This document shows, one piece after another, positions 54,110 through 63,664 of a DNA stretch of 64,000 nucleotides. Each line of letters opens with the position of its first letter. Position 1 is the stretch's first letter. Below the pieces are notes generated by a model. The model ran no database searches, was not told the DNA's origin, and saw nothing but the letters and a program-made list of their open reading frames with translations. Source of the stretch: Elizabethkingia miricola (GTDB taxonomy: Bacteria; Bacteroidota; Bacteroidia; Flavobacteriales; Weeksellaceae); the NCBI RefSeq assembly GCF_001675285.1, contig NZ_LSGQ01000005.1, positions 62,001 through 126,000 of the forward strand, read 5' to 3'. The position numbers and the translations under genes were made by a program.

Positions 54110-54916
54110 ATGAAGGTATTTCTGAAAATAATTATATTTTTTCTGATAGTATATTTAGTGCTATGTGCAGCAGCGTACTATTATCAGGAGAAAATAATAT
54201 TTCATCCGGAAAAACTGCCAGAGAACTATACTTATAATTTCGAAGGCAATGCAGAAGAAATACCGATTGTAACAAAAGACAATAAAAAGCTAAGCTCTGT
54301 ATTATTCAGAGTTCCGGACTCCAAAGGTGTTATTTTTTACCTTCATGGCAATGGTGGCTCAATAAAAGGCTGGGGCGAAGTAGCTAAACTTTATAACAGT
54401 ATGAATTATGATGTTTTCATATTGGATTACAGAGGCTATGGGAAAAGTGAAGGAAGCATAGAAAGTAAAGATCAGCTATTTTCGGATGTAGAAGTAGCAT
54501 ATAAAGAAATAGAAAAAAGGTATCCTGAAAATAAAATTATTATCCTGGGATATTCTGTAGGAACCGGATTAGCAGCAAAACTAGCTTCGGTTAGTAATGC
54601 TCGTTTATTAATCTTGCAGGCACCCTACTATAGTCTGAGGGATGAGATGAAACAACAGTTTTCGTTCCTTCCCGGATTTTTACTAAAATATAATTTTGAA
54701 ACCTATCAATATCTGAAAACTGTGAAATCTCCGGTTATTATATTTCATGGTAATGCAGATGAGGTAATTAATTATAATGCTTCTTTGAGGCTGAAAAATA
54801 ATTTCAAAAAAGGAGATAGCCTGATTGTATTGAATAATCAGGGACATAATGGAATGACAGATAATGGGGATTATCAAAAAGCAATGGCAAAAGTCCTTGA
54901 CTTTGATAAAAAATAA
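54110..54916 (+). CDS. Membrane-anchored alpha/beta hydrolase
   Basis: A 268-aa protein with one N-terminal membrane segment (IIIFFLIVYLVLCAAAYYY) and a hydrolase fold: oxyanion YLHGNGGS, nucleophile GYSVGTG, then HGNADEVI (Asp) and NNQGHNGM (His). It belongs to the BEM46/YfhR-type group and its substrate is unknown. It sits between paaC and paaD with gaps of 6 and 4 bp, so it is co-expressed with the epoxidase genes; a role in the pathway is possible but not known. Confidence 0.85.
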   Translation: MKVFLKIIIFFLIVYLVLCAAAYYYQEKIIFHPEKLPENYTYNFEGNAEEIPIVTKDNKKLSSVLFRVPDSKGVIFYLHGNGGSIKGWGEVAKLYNSMNYDVFILDYRGYGKSEGSIESKDQLFSDVEVAYKEIEKRYPENKIIILGYSVGTGLAAKLASVSNARLLILQAPYYSLRDEMKQQFSFLPGFLLKYNFETYQYLKTVKSPVIIFHGNADEVINYNASLRLKNNFKKGDSLIVLNNQGHNGMTDNGDYQKAMAKVLDFDKK

Positions 54917-54920
54917 GAAA

Positions 54921-55385
54921 ATGAATGAACTTTTAGACATATTAAAAACAATTCCAGATCCTGAAATTCCGGTAATCGATATTGTGGAACTGGGTATTGT
55001 AAGAGAAGCAAAGATGCTTGGTGTAAGTACTTGTGAAGTAACTATTACACCTACTTATTCTGCCTGTCCGGCTATGTTCACTATTGAAGAAGATATTACC
55101 AAGGTAATGAAGGAGAACGGCTGGGATGCAAAAGTGGTAACCAAAATGTTCCCAATCTGGACGACTGATTGGTTAACTGATGAAGCCAGAGAGAAATTAA
55201 GAGCCTACGGAATTACACCTCCTGAAAGAGGAGCAGACGAACATCATATCGGAAAACCTAAGAAATGTCCACGTTGTGGATCTATGCATACCAAACAGAT
55301 CAGCAGATTTGGATCTACTTTGTGTAAAGCATCTTATCAATGTTTAGATTGTCTGGAACCCTTTGATTATTTTAAATGCCATTGA
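54921..55385 (+). CDS. paaD: Phenylacetyl-CoA epoxidase assembly protein PaaD
   Basis: 154 aa from the ATG at 54921; an upstream start at 54864 would lie inside the hydrolase gene. It has an N-terminal MIP18/DUF59 domain (TIPDPEIPVIDIVELGIV, TPTYSACPAM) and a C-terminal four-cysteine zinc-type motif (CPRCGS, then CLDC). PaaD matures the iron centre of the epoxidase. Confidence 0.94.
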   Translation: MNELLDILKTIPDPEIPVIDIVELGIVREAKMLGVSTCEVTITPTYSACPAMFTIEEDITKVMKENGWDAKVVTKMFPIWTTDWLTDEAREKLRAYGITPPERGADEHHIGKPKKCPRCGSMHTKQISRFGSTLCKASYQCLDCLEPFDYFKCH

Positions 55386-55389
55386 TACA

Positions 55390-55560
55390 AATTAATGTAA
55401 CAATGTGGCAATGTAACAGTTTATCAATATAGAAACGTAACAATGAATCAGTTTACTAATAGAATTTACGGATATGCGGAGCATAGCAATGTTATTGTCA
55501 GATTGCTGTAGTATTAGATTGTTACATTAATTTAGATTGTTATATTGGTACACTAAAAAA
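55390..55560. repeat. TGTAACAATG-type repeat spacer before the paaG-like gene
   Basis: Several copies of TGTAACAATG/CATTGTTACA-like units in both orientations (AATGTAACAATGTGGCAATG left, GATTGTTACATTAA right) make up most of the 182-bp gap. No gene is visible. Confidence 0.65.
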
Positions 55561-55567
55561 ATATTTT

Positions 55568-56371
55568 ATGGAATATACTCAAATTGATATTGAATCAAAA
55601 TTAGAAGGAAAACTAAAAATAGCTTATCTCAACCAACCTGAAAGTTATAATTCACTTAACAAAAAAATGTTGAGTGAAATTCGCCATTTTATGGAAGAAT
55701 GTGATAAAGACGAAAAGGTGCGATGTATTGCTGTTTCCGGAAGAGGAAAAGCTTTTTGTTCCGGTCAGAATCTTAAGGAAGCTTTGGCTTTGGGCAAAGA
55801 TGCTGAGGAAGAGAGAATCATACAGCGTATGGTTATCGACTACTATAATCCAATGGTGAAATCTATTGTAAAAAATTCAAAGCCTGTTATTGCATTGGTT
55901 AATGGCCCTGCGGTAGGAGCAGGTGCTATGCTGGGGCTTATCTGTGATTTTACACTGGCTACAGAAAGTTCTTATTTTTCACAGGCATTTGTGAATATCG
56001 GACTGATTCCGGATACTGCAGGAACTTATTATTTGCCAAAACTATTGGGCAGACAGTTGGCCAGCTATTTAGCATTTACCGGAAAGAAACTTTCATCGGC
56101 CGAAGCGAAACAGTTGGGATTAATAGCTGATGTCTTCAAAGATGAAGAGTTTGAGGCAAAAGCGGGTGAAGTTTTAGCTCAGATATCTAATCTGCCGACA
56201 AAAGCAATTGGTTTAACCAAAAAAGCTTTTAATAATTCTTATACCAATACATTGAGTGAGCAGTTGGATTTGGAAGGCATTTACCAACAAGATGCTGCTG
56301 AAACTGAAGACTTCAAAGAAGGTGTAAGAGCATTTTTAGAGAAAAGACAACCGGATTATAAAGGAAAATAA
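55568..56371 (+). CDS. paaG: Enoyl-CoA hydratase/isomerase, probable PaaG
   Basis: A 267-aa crotonase-fold protein: AVSGRGKAFCSGQNLKEA (first oxyanion loop), NGPAVGAGAMLGLICDFTLA (second) and NIGLIPDTAGTYYLPKLLG. The acidic Asp in LIPDTAG matches PaaG, which isomerises ring-1,2-epoxyphenylacetyl-CoA to oxepin-CoA, better than hydratases with two Glu. PaaF is the alternative; only one crotonase gene is in the cluster. Confidence 0.82.
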   Translation: MEYTQIDIESKLEGKLKIAYLNQPESYNSLNKKMLSEIRHFMEECDKDEKVRCIAVSGRGKAFCSGQNLKEALALGKDAEEERIIQRMVIDYYNPMVKSIVKNSKPVIALVNGPAVGAGAMLGLICDFTLATESSYFSQAFVNIGLIPDTAGTYYLPKLLGRQLASYLAFTGKKLSSAEAKQLGLIADVFKDEEFEAKAGEVLAQISNLPTKAIGLTKKAFNNSYTNTLSEQLDLEGIYQQDAAETEDFKEGVRAFLEKRQPDYKGK

Positions 56372-56382
56372 AATATACAGAA

Positions 56383-56423
56383 CTATGTAAAATGTACAGC
56401 GCATAAAAGTACATTTTACATAG
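56383..56423. repeat. Perfect 15-bp inverted repeat between paaG and paaH
   Basis: CTATGTAAAATGTAC (56383-56397) and GTACATTTTACATAG (56409-56423) are exact complements with an 11-bp loop, and a third TACATTTTACAT follows. There is no T-run, so it is not an ordinary terminator. Confidence 0.9.
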
Positions 56424-56443
56424 TACATTTTACATGATATAAA

Positions 56444-57577
56444 ATGAAAAATATAGGAGTAATCGGCTCAGGAACAATGGGGATTGGGATAGCTCAGGTA
56501 GCGTCGGCCAACGGATGTAACGTGTTTTTGTTTGATGCAAATTCTTTGCAAACCGAAAAAGCATTACAAAACCTGAAACAAACATTGACGAAGCTTGCTG
56601 AGAAACAAAAGATATCAGTTGAAGAATCTGAACAAATTTTCAGCAGAATCAAATTTTGTACAAGGCTGCAAGAGCTAAAAGATGCCGATTTAGTTATTGA
56701 AGCCATTATTGAAAACAAAGAGATTAAAACCAAAGTGTTTTCAGAGCTGGAGGATTATGTATCCGATACTTGTATAATTGGCTCCAATACATCTTCTATT
56801 TCAATTACTTCATTATCGTCCGAGCTGAAAAGACCAGAGCGTTTTATTGGTATTCATTTTTTCAACCCTGCACCTTTGATGCCTTTGGTAGAGATTATCC
56901 CTGGATTACTCACGGATGAACAATTACCACAGAAAGTTTACGATTTAATGAAATCCTGGAACAAAGTTCCGGTAATTGCGAAGGATATTCCCGGCTTTAT
57001 TGTCAACAGAATTGCGCGCCCTTACTATGGTGAGGCATTAAGGATTGTTGAAGAAAATATAGCAACACCACAACAGGTAGATGATGCTATGACCAGTCTG
57101 GGTAATTTTAGAATGGGACCTTTTGAACTGATGGATCTTATCGGAATCGATGTAAACTTTGCCGTGACAACAACCGTTTATAAGGATTATTTCTACGATC
57201 CTAAATATAAACCTTCCTTACTACAACAACGTATGGCAGAAGCCAAGCTTTTGGGGAGAAAAACAAATCGGGGATTTTATGACTATCGGGAAGGAGCTGT
57301 AAAGTCTGTCGCTCATAGGGATGATGCATTATATCAAAAGATTTTTATAAGAATTATTTCTATGCTGGTTAATGAGGCTGTGGAGGCCAAAAGACTAGGT
57401 ATTGCCAATGACGAAGATATAGAACTGGCAATGCAGAAAGGTGTAAATTACCCTAAAGGCTTACTAAGCTGGGGACAGGAAATTGGTTATAAAACCATTT
57501 CCGAAACACTTCAAAACCTCCATGACGAATACCAGGAGGAACGCTACAGACAAAGCCCTTTACTTAATAAAATATAA
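56444..57577 (+). CDS. paaH: 3-hydroxyacyl-CoA dehydrogenase PaaH
   Basis: A 377-aa NAD enzyme with GSGTMGIGIAQVASANG (dinucleotide site), IGIHFFNPAPLMPLVEII (catalytic His) and KDIPGFIVNRIARPYYGEAL. It carries out the oxidation of 3-hydroxyadipyl-CoA in the lower pathway. It is shorter than E. coli PaaH (475 aa), having one full and one short C-terminal domain. Confidence 0.92.
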   Translation: MKNIGVIGSGTMGIGIAQVASANGCNVFLFDANSLQTEKALQNLKQTLTKLAEKQKISVEESEQIFSRIKFCTRLQELKDADLVIEAIIENKEIKTKVFSELEDYVSDTCIIGSNTSSISITSLSSELKRPERFIGIHFFNPAPLMPLVEIIPGLLTDEQLPQKVYDLMKSWNKVPVIAKDIPGFIVNRIARPYYGEALRIVEENIATPQQVDDAMTSLGNFRMGPFELMDLIGIDVNFAVTTTVYKDYFYDPKYKPSLLQQRMAEAKLLGRKTNRGFYDYREGAVKSVAHRDDALYQKIFIRIISMLVNEAVEAKRLGIANDEDIELAMQKGVNYPKGLLSWGQEIGYKTISETLQNLHDEYQEERYRQSPLLNKI

Positions 57578-57651
57578 AAGTAATTAAGAGTATAATAAAC
57601 ATATGTCATGCTGAGCGTAGTCGAAGCATCTATTGTTAAATTAAATAAATA

Positions 57652-58065
57652 ATGAAGCCAGAACAAATTGCAGATTATATGCTCAGTCAGGATGAATTCT
57701 CCAAATGGATGGGAATAAAACTGATAGAGGTTAAAGAAAATTATTGTTTAATAGAAATGCCAGTCAGAAAAGAAATGCTGAATGGATTAAAAACTGTTCA
57801 TGGTGGAGTAACTTTTGCTTTTGCTGATTCAGCTTTAGCTTTTTCTTCCAACAATTCCGGAGATGCAGCAGTAGCACTGAATTGTGTGATAAATTTTACA
57901 ACTGCCGGAAGAGAAGGTGATATTTTTCGTGCGGAAAGCAAGTTGGTGAATGAAACCAGAAAGACTGCAGTTTATGATATCAATATCACAAATCAGGAAC
58001 AAAAATTAGTAGCAAAATTCACAGGAACAGTTTATAAAATTGGAAAAAAAGTAACTGAATTATAA
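57652..58065 (+). CDS. paaI: Hydroxyphenylacetyl-CoA thioesterase PaaI
   Basis: A 137-aa hotdog-fold protein: the active helix VHGGVTFAFADSALAFSSN with the catalytic Asp, then LNCVINFTTAGREGDIFRAE. PaaI frees CoA from dead-end hydroxyphenylacetyl-CoA esters. A TGCTGAGCGTAGTCGAAG motif lies in the gap before the gene. Confidence 0.92.
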   Translation: MKPEQIADYMLSQDEFSKWMGIKLIEVKENYCLIEMPVRKEMLNGLKTVHGGVTFAFADSALAFSSNNSGDAAVALNCVINFTTAGREGDIFRAESKLVNETRKTAVYDINITNQEQKLVAKFTGTVYKIGKKVTEL

Positions 58066-58145
58066 AGATGTTGAGTGGCATGAATTTGAAAATGTGATAC
58101 TTTAATTTTCAAATTAGCCTATTCTCAAATTTTCAAATTAGTATT

Positions 58146-59351
58146 ATGAACAACGTATACATCATAGATTATATAAGAACTCCTGTTTCAAAGCTGCAAG
58201 GAGGTTTATCTGAAGTAAGGGCAGATGATTTAGCCGCAATAGTTATTAAGGAAATAATGGAGAGAAACCCGGAAGTTCCCGTAGATGAAATTGAAGATGT
58301 TATTTTCGGATGTGCTAATCAGGCCGGAGAAGATAACCGTAATGTAGCAAGGATGGCTCTTTTATTAGCTGGCCTTCCATACAAAATAGGAGGAGAGACA
58401 GTGAACAGGCTTTGTGCCTCAGGAATGTCCGCTGTTGCCAATGCTTTCCGGGCTATTGCTGCAGGTGAGGGAGAAATTTATATTGCAGGCGGTGTAGAGC
58501 ACATGACGCGCTCTCCTTATGTAATGTCTAAACCAAGTGCTGCATATGGACGGGATAGCCAGATGTATGATACAACTTTCGGATGGCGGTTTGTAAATCC
58601 TAAAATGAAAGAAATGTATGGTGTAGACGGAATGGGGGAAACTGCAGAAAATCTGGCTGATCTGCATAATATCAGCAGAGAAGACCAGGATCAATTTGCA
58701 TTGTGGTCACAACAAAAAGCTACTAAAGCACAAGATAGCGGAAGGCTGGCTGAAGAAATGGTAAGAGTAGAAATTCCACAAAGAAAAGGAGATCCTGTAG
58801 TATTTGATAAAGACGAATTTATTAAGCCTACAACAACTATAGAAGTATTGGCAAAGCTTCGTCCTGCTTTCAGAAAAGAAGGTAGTGTAACAGCCGGAAA
58901 TGCTTCCGGAATGAATGACGGTGCTGCTGCTCTTATCTTGGCAAGCGAAGAAGCTGTAAAAAAATATGGTTTAAAACCAAAAGCAAAAATACTAGGATCT
59001 GCTGTAGCCGGAGTAGAGCCCCGAATTATGGGAATAGGTCCGGTAGAAGCAACCCAGAAGCTGTTAAAAAGACTAAACCTTTCTTTGGAGGATATCGATA
59101 TTATTGAATTAAATGAAGCATTTGCCGCACAAGCACTTGCCGTAACCAGAAGCTTAGGTTTAGAGGACAATGATCAGAGAGTTAATCCAAACGGGGGAGC
59201 CATTGCAATAGGACATCCGCTTGGAGTATCAGGAGCCAGAATTATTGGATCTGCAGCTCTGGAATTACAGAAACAAAATAAAAAATATGCGTTGTGTACA
59301 CTTTGTATCGGTGTTGGACAAGGCTATGCAATGGTAATTGAAAAAGTATAA
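58146..59351 (+). CDS. paaJ: 3-oxoadipyl-CoA thiolase PaaJ
   Basis: A 401-aa thiolase: NRLCASGMSAVANA (nucleophile Cys near residue 90), NPNGGAIAIGHPLGVSGAR (His) and LCTLCIGVGQG (second Cys). The N-terminal NVYIIDYIRTPVSKLQGGLS is typical of PcaF/PaaJ. It cleaves 3-oxoadipyl-CoA to succinyl-CoA and acetyl-CoA and also 3-oxo-5,6-dehydrosuberyl-CoA. Confidence 0.94.
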   Translation: MNNVYIIDYIRTPVSKLQGGLSEVRADDLAAIVIKEIMERNPEVPVDEIEDVIFGCANQAGEDNRNVARMALLLAGLPYKIGGETVNRLCASGMSAVANAFRAIAAGEGEIYIAGGVEHMTRSPYVMSKPSAAYGRDSQMYDTTFGWRFVNPKMKEMYGVDGMGETAENLADLHNISREDQDQFALWSQQKATKAQDSGRLAEEMVRVEIPQRKGDPVVFDKDEFIKPTTTIEVLAKLRPAFRKEGSVTAGNASGMNDGAAALILASEEAVKKYGLKPKAKILGSAVAGVEPRIMGIGPVEATQKLLKRLNLSLEDIDIIELNEAFAAQALAVTRSLGLEDNDQRVNPNGGAIAIGHPLGVSGARIIGSAALELQKQNKKYALCTLCIGVGQGYAMVIEKV

Positions 59352-59361
59352 TATTTTCAAT

Positions 59362-59468
59362 AATGTAACAATATAACAATGTAACAGTTTCCAATAGAAT
59401 ATATACTCTTTCAATAAGGCAGGATATTTATTGTTACATTGATAAACTGATACATTGCTAAATTAAAT
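59362..59468. repeat. TGTAACAATG-type repeat spacer before paaY
   Basis: The left TGTAACAATATAACAATGTA and the right TTGTTACATTGATA plus GATACATTGCTAAATT pair imperfectly. It belongs to the same family as the spacers at 52868-52990 and 55390-55560. Confidence 0.7.
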
Positions 59469-59484
59469 TTTTAATAAAAATTTT

Positions 59485-60078
59485 ATGAACATTTACTCCT
59501 ATCATGGTATTCGTCCCATTATAAAACCTTCTGCCTATGTCCATCCTCAGGCAGTAATTATTGGGAATGTAGAGATTGGTGAAGAAGTGTATATCGGTCC
59601 CAATGCTGTTATCCGCGGTGATTGGGGAAAGATTATTATAAAAGACGGAGCCAATGTTCAGGAAAACTGTACGCTTCATGTATTCCCAAATATTGAAACC
59701 ATTTTGGAAGAATCAGCACATATAGGACATGGCGCGATTATCCATTCCGGACATATCGGTAGGAATTGTCTTGTAGGAATGAATGCGGTAGTAATGGATA
59801 AGGCTGTAATTGGCGATGAATGTATTATTGGAGCGCTAGCTTTTGTTCCGGCTAATTTTAAATGTGAGCCCAGAAAGCTGATCGTAGGGAGTCCCGCAAA
59901 AATTATACGTGATGTTTCTGACGAAATGATTCACTGGAAAACCGAAGGGACAAAACTCTATCAGGAATTGGCAAGAGAAGGAAAAGATGCTATTGTTCCT
60001 TGTGAACCTTTTACAGAATTTACAGAGCAAGTCCCTACAAAAGTAGTAGACTACAGCATCTGGGCTGATTTGAAATAA
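59485..60078 (+). CDS. paaY: PaaY-like hexapeptide-repeat thioesterase
   Basis: A 197-aa left-handed beta-helix protein of the gamma-carbonic-anhydrase type: repeated [LIV]-G-x4 units (VIIGNVEIGEEVYIGPNAVI), CTLHVFPN and HIGHGAIIHSGHIGRNCLVG with metal-binding His. PaaY in phenylacetate clusters is a thioesterase acting on dead-end CoA esters. Length matches E. coli PaaY (196 aa). Confidence 0.93.
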   Translation: MNIYSYHGIRPIIKPSAYVHPQAVIIGNVEIGEEVYIGPNAVIRGDWGKIIIKDGANVQENCTLHVFPNIETILEESAHIGHGAIIHSGHIGRNCLVGMNAVVMDKAVIGDECIIGALAFVPANFKCEPRKLIVGSPAKIIRDVSDEMIHWKTEGTKLYQELAREGKDAIVPCEPFTEFTEQVPTKVVDYSIWADLK

Positions 60079-60090
60079 AGTAGTAAATTT

Positions 60091-60123
60091 AAACCTTATA
60101 GGTTTTCAAAACCTATGAGGTTT
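60091..60123. repeat. REP-like palindrome left of the transposase gene
   Basis: AAACCTTATAGGTTTT-C-AAAACCTATGAGGTTT: 16-bp arms with one mismatch. It recurs as a perfect palindrome at 60748-60780, with TTT directly upstream in both. Confidence 0.92.
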
Positions 60124-60147
60124 GGAATAATATTTAAGATTAAGAGA

Positions 60148-60720
60148 ATGAAAAATCTGGAAAGTTTTGATTTTGGTCATATCTATCATGTATATAGTCA
60201 TGCTAATGGTAAAGATTTGATATTTAAAGAAGAATCCAATTATCATTATTTTCTGGAAAAGCTTTCTAAATATATTACTCCGATTGCTGATATTTATGTA
60301 TACTGCCTTCTCCCTAATCATTTTCATTTGCTTTTAAGATTTAAAGATAAGAATGGAAGTAGTAAAGATGCTCATCAAACATTAATGAAACCGTTTAGTA
60401 ATATGCTTAATGCCTATGCAAAAGCATTTAATAAAAAATATAATAGAAGAGGCTCTTTATTCCTAGACTTTCTTAAACGTAAGAGAGTTGATAATGAGAA
60501 TTATTTGCTAAAGCTTGTGCATTATATTCATAATAACCCTATAAATCATGGGTTGGTTAACTTAATAGAGAACTGGAATTATTCTTCTTACAGATCTTAT
60601 TTAGATTTATCAAAAAGTAGTAAGTTGAAACGAAATGATATTTTACAATACTTTGACTCGACTGATGATTTTGTTGTTTTTCATAAAAGTATTGTAGAAT
60701 ATGACTTCTTAGAAATGTAA
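60148..60720 (+). mobile_element. REP-associated tyrosine transposase (RAYT, Y1 family)
   Basis: 190 aa from the ATG at 60148; an earlier in-frame ATG at 60115 lies in the palindrome and is unlikely. The Y1 core is visible: FGHIYHVYSHANG, LLPNHFHLLLRFKD with the His-hydrophobic-His motif, and LKLVHYIHNNPINHGLV with the candidate nucleophile Tyr. Such enzymes cut single-stranded DNA at REP hairpins. The flanking 33-bp palindromes are the expected substrates. The gene appears intact and interrupts the paa cluster between paaY and paaZ. Confidence 0.88.
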
Positions 60721-60747
60721 AAATAAAGATTTAATAAGTATGAATTT

Positions 60748-60780
60748 AAACCTCATAGGTTTTCAAAACCTATGAGGTTT
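60748..60780. repeat. REP-like palindrome right of the transposase gene
   Basis: A perfect 33-bp palindrome (16-bp arms AAACCTCATAGGTTTT around a C), partner of 60091-60123. Confidence 0.93.
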
Positions 60781-60816
60781 GATAAAGTTTAAAACATAAA
60801 ATAATTATAGCCTAAA

Positions 60817-61086
60817 ATGCAGAATTTCCTGAAAAAATATTGGTATGTCGTTCTGATTGTATTGAGTGCACTCCACTTTTTAGGATATTTCATAATAAAA
60901 GCTATGATTGGTATCTCAGATGCATTAGAGCATGTGGATTCCGATACAATAGAAAGACGCCTCAAATCAAAAGATTTTTTTTATACAATTCTTCTTGATT
61001 CAATCTTTATTCTGGATTTTGCACTAATACTCTTTCTTGTATATCTGGGGGGTAAAAAAGTCTTACAATTGATCTTAAAAAAATAA
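60817..61086 (+). CDS. Small two-helix membrane protein
   Basis: An 89-aa protein with two hydrophobic helices (VVLIVLSALHFLGYFII, and LLDSIFILDFALILFLVYLG) joined by an acidic loop, and a basic end. It lies 27 bp before paaZ. No family is recognised and no paa role is known. Confidence 0.6.
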   Translation: MQNFLKKYWYVVLIVLSALHFLGYFIIKAMIGISDALEHVDSDTIERRLKSKDFFYTILLDSIFILDFALILFLVYLGGKKVLQLILKK

Positions 61087-61113
61087 ACATCAAATAGTAA
61101 AGTATTCTTTAAT

Positions 61114-63609
61114 ATGGAAAAACTTAAAAATTATATATGCGGACAATGGACAGAGGGAACAGGTAACGGAATTCCGCTTTACAATGCTGTTACAGGAGAG
61201 CAGGTTGCTATTTCAGATACAGAAGGACTAAACTTCGAACAAGCTCTCGACTATGGAAGAACAATAGGTTATAAAAACCTGTCTTCTATGACATTTTATG
61301 ATCGTGGGGAAATGCTGAAAAAAGTAGCATTATATCTTCTGGAGCGTAAGAAAAAATACTACGAATTATCATATAAAACCGGAGCTACTCATGTAGACTC
61401 CTGGGTAGATATAGAAGGTGGATTTGGAACATTCTTTACCTACTCCGGATTAGCAAAAAGAATGCTGCCTAATACTCCGTTTTGGGTAGATGGTGATACG
61501 CAGAAGATTTCAGCTAACGGAACACACTTGGGAACACATATTCTAACTTCAAGCGAAGGTGTTTCTGTACAGATTAATGCCTATAATTTCCCGGTATGGG
61601 GAATGTTGGAAAAGTTATCCACATCTTTACTGGCAGGTGTACCAAGTATTGTAAAACCAGCAACTCCCGGCTCTTATCTTACAAATGTTGTTTTTCAGGA
61701 TATGATAGAAAGTGGTTTGCTTCCCGAAGGAGCTGTCCAGTTGGTTTGTGGAGAACCCGGAAATATTCTGGATTATGTACAGGATGGAGATTCTGTTTTA
61801 TTCACCGGATCTGCTAATACCGGAAGAAAACTAAAATCTTTACCTTCAGTTGCCGGAAATGCTGTCCGTTTTAATATGGAAGCAGATTCTCTGAACTGTT
61901 CAATTTTGGGGTTGGATGCCAGGCCGGGAACTCCTGAATTCGATTTGTTTATTAAAGAGGTCCGTAATGAAATGACAACCAAGGCAGGGCAGAAATGTAC
62001 TGCTATCCGCAGGATTATCGTACCTGAACATTTAATTGGTGATGTTCAGAGTGCTCTTTCCAAAGCATTGGATCAGACAAAAATAGGAAATCCTCTAAAC
62101 AGAGAAACCCGAATGGGATCTCTGGTAGGAAAACAACAATATGAAGAGGTTCTGAGAAAAGTAAATCTGCTGAAAGCCGAAACAGAACTTGTATATGATG
62201 GGAAACATGAGCTGGTAGATGCCGATTATGAACATGGTGCATTTATGAGTCCTAAATTATTCCTGAATGATAAACCTTTTGAAAAAAATATATCTCATGA
62301 TATAGAAGCTTTTGGCCCTGTTTCTACTTTAATGCCATATAAAGATGCAGAAGAGGCTGCCGCTTTAGCAAAAAGAGGAAAAGGAAGTTTAGTTGGTTCT
62401 ATTGTTTCTTACGATGATAAATTCGTTGCTGAAACTTCCTGGAAGATGGCTTCCCAACATGGACGTATATATGTATTGAACAGAGATAATGCTAAAGAGA
62501 GTACGGGACATGGCTCACCCCTTCCGACACTGATGCATGGAGGCCCGGGAAGAGCTGGTGGTGGAGAAGAAATGGGTGGACTAAGCGGACTTCACTTCTT
62601 CCTGCAAAAAACGGCTATTCAGGGGTCACCGGATATTCTGACAGCTATCACAAAAATTTATCAACAAGGAGCAGAGAAAAAATACTCAGATAAACATCCT
62701 TTCCGTAAATATTTCGAGGAGGTAGAAATTGGAGACTCATTGGAAACAGCTGGAAGAACAGTAACTGAAGCAGATATTGTAAACTTCTCTAACGTTTCAT
62801 GGGATCACTTCTATGCGCATACTGATGCTACCAGCCTTAACGGAACAATTTTCGACAAGACTGTAGCTCATGGCTATTTTATCCTTTCAGCAGCAGCCGG
62901 GTTATTTGTTTCCGGTAAAAAAGGACCTGTAATTGCAAATTACGGATTAGAGAATTGTGCTTTCTTTAAGCCTGTATATGCAGGAGATACCATCACGGTA
63001 TACCTGACTGCAAAAGAGAGAATCAACAGAGGTGTAAAAGGTCGAAACATACCTAGTGGTGTGGTAAAGTGGCTGGTTGAGGTGGTAAACCAAAGAGAAG
63101 AAGTAGTTTGCGTGGCAACAATTCTGACATTGGTAGCTAAAAGATCTCCTTTTATTGATCTGAACGTAAGAGATATCAAAAAAATATTAAATGGTTTAAC
63201 GGAAAGCTCAAAACCTGAATGGGGTAAAATGTCTCCACAGGAAATGCTGGAGCATCTGGAAACTACCGTTAACTATGGTATGGGAAGACCTGAAGCAGAA
63301 AAGTATTATACACCTGATGAACACCTTGAAAAGTATCAGGATTCCTTATACAATCACAGAAAAATGCCAAAAGAATTTCCGGCGCCATTCCTTCCACAGG
63401 ACGGAAGCTTACCGGAATTGAAACATAAAAACCTGGAGGCTGCAAAAGAAGCTTTCCTTAATGCAATTCAGGAATTCTTGATCTATTACAGAGAGAATCC
63501 ACAGGCAGAGCATATCCATTTTGTATTTGGTAAAATCAATAAAGAAATGTGGGAGCTAATGCACAGAAAGCATTTCACTCATCACTTCGAACAGTTCGGA
63601 TTAATATAG
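61114..63609 (+). CDS. paaZ: PaaZ ring-opening enzyme with fused DUF1569 domain
   Basis: An 831-aa fusion. Residues 1-~530 are an aldehyde dehydrogenase with E256 (NMEADS) and C295 (AGQKCTA), the same positions as in E. coli PaaZ. Residues ~535-690 are an (R)-hydratase hotdog domain with D564 and H569 in [10 protein letters not shown], and it hydrolyses oxepin-CoA. The last ~140 residues (from ~695: [18 protein letters not shown] to HFEQFGL) are an added DUF1569/DinB-like helical domain absent from the 681-aa E. coli enzyme. PaaZ opens the ring and oxidises the aldehyde to 3-oxo-5,6-dehydrosuberyl-CoA. The role of the tail is unknown. Confidence 0.93.
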   Translation: MEKLKNYICGQWTEGTGNGIPLYNAVTGEQVAISDTEGLNFEQALDYGRTIGYKNLSSMTFYDRGEMLKKVALYLLERKKKYYELSYKTGATHVDSWVDIEGGFGTFFTYSGLAKRMLPNTPFWVDGDTQKISANGTHLGTHILTSSEGVSVQINAYNFPVWGMLEKLSTSLLAGVPSIVKPATPGSYLTNVVFQDMIESGLLPEGAVQLVCGEPGNILDYVQDGDSVLFTGSANTGRKLKSLPSVAGNAVRFNMEADSLNCSILGLDARPGTPEFDLFIKEVRNEMTTKAGQKCTAIRRIIVPEHLIGDVQSALSKALDQTKIGNPLNRETRMGSLVGKQQYEEVLRKVNLLKAETELVYDGKHELVDADYEHGAFMSPKLFLNDKPFEKNISHDIEAFGPVSTLMPYKDAEEAAALAKRGKGSLVGSIVSYDDKFVAETSWKMASQHGRIYVLNRDNAKESTGHGSPLPTLMHGGPGRAGGGEEMGGLSGLHFFLQKTAIQGSPDILTAITKIYQQGAEKKYSDKHPFRKYFEEVEIGDSLETAGRTVTEADIVNFSNVSWDHFYAHTDATSLNGTIFDKTVAHGYFILSAAAGLFVSGKKGPVIANYGLENCAFFKPVYAGDTITVYLTAKERINRGVKGRNIPSGVVKWLVEVVNQREEVVCVATILTLVAKRSPFIDLNVRDIKKILNGLTESSKPEWGKMSPQEMLEHLETTVNYGMGRPEAEKYYTPDEHLEKYQDSLYNHRKMPKEFPAPFLPQDGSLPELKHKNLEAAKEAFLNAIQEFLIYYRENPQAEHIHFVFGKINKEMWELMHRKHFTHHFEQFGLI

Positions 63610-63664
63610 TACAGAGATCATGCTGAGCATGGTCAAAGTATTGGTAAATTAATATATTTGGAGA

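Noticed and set aside
52868-59468. CRISPR array from the repeated TGTAACAATG units
   Set aside because: The units are short, irregular, in both orientations and confined to gaps between genes; there are no spacers and no cas genes.
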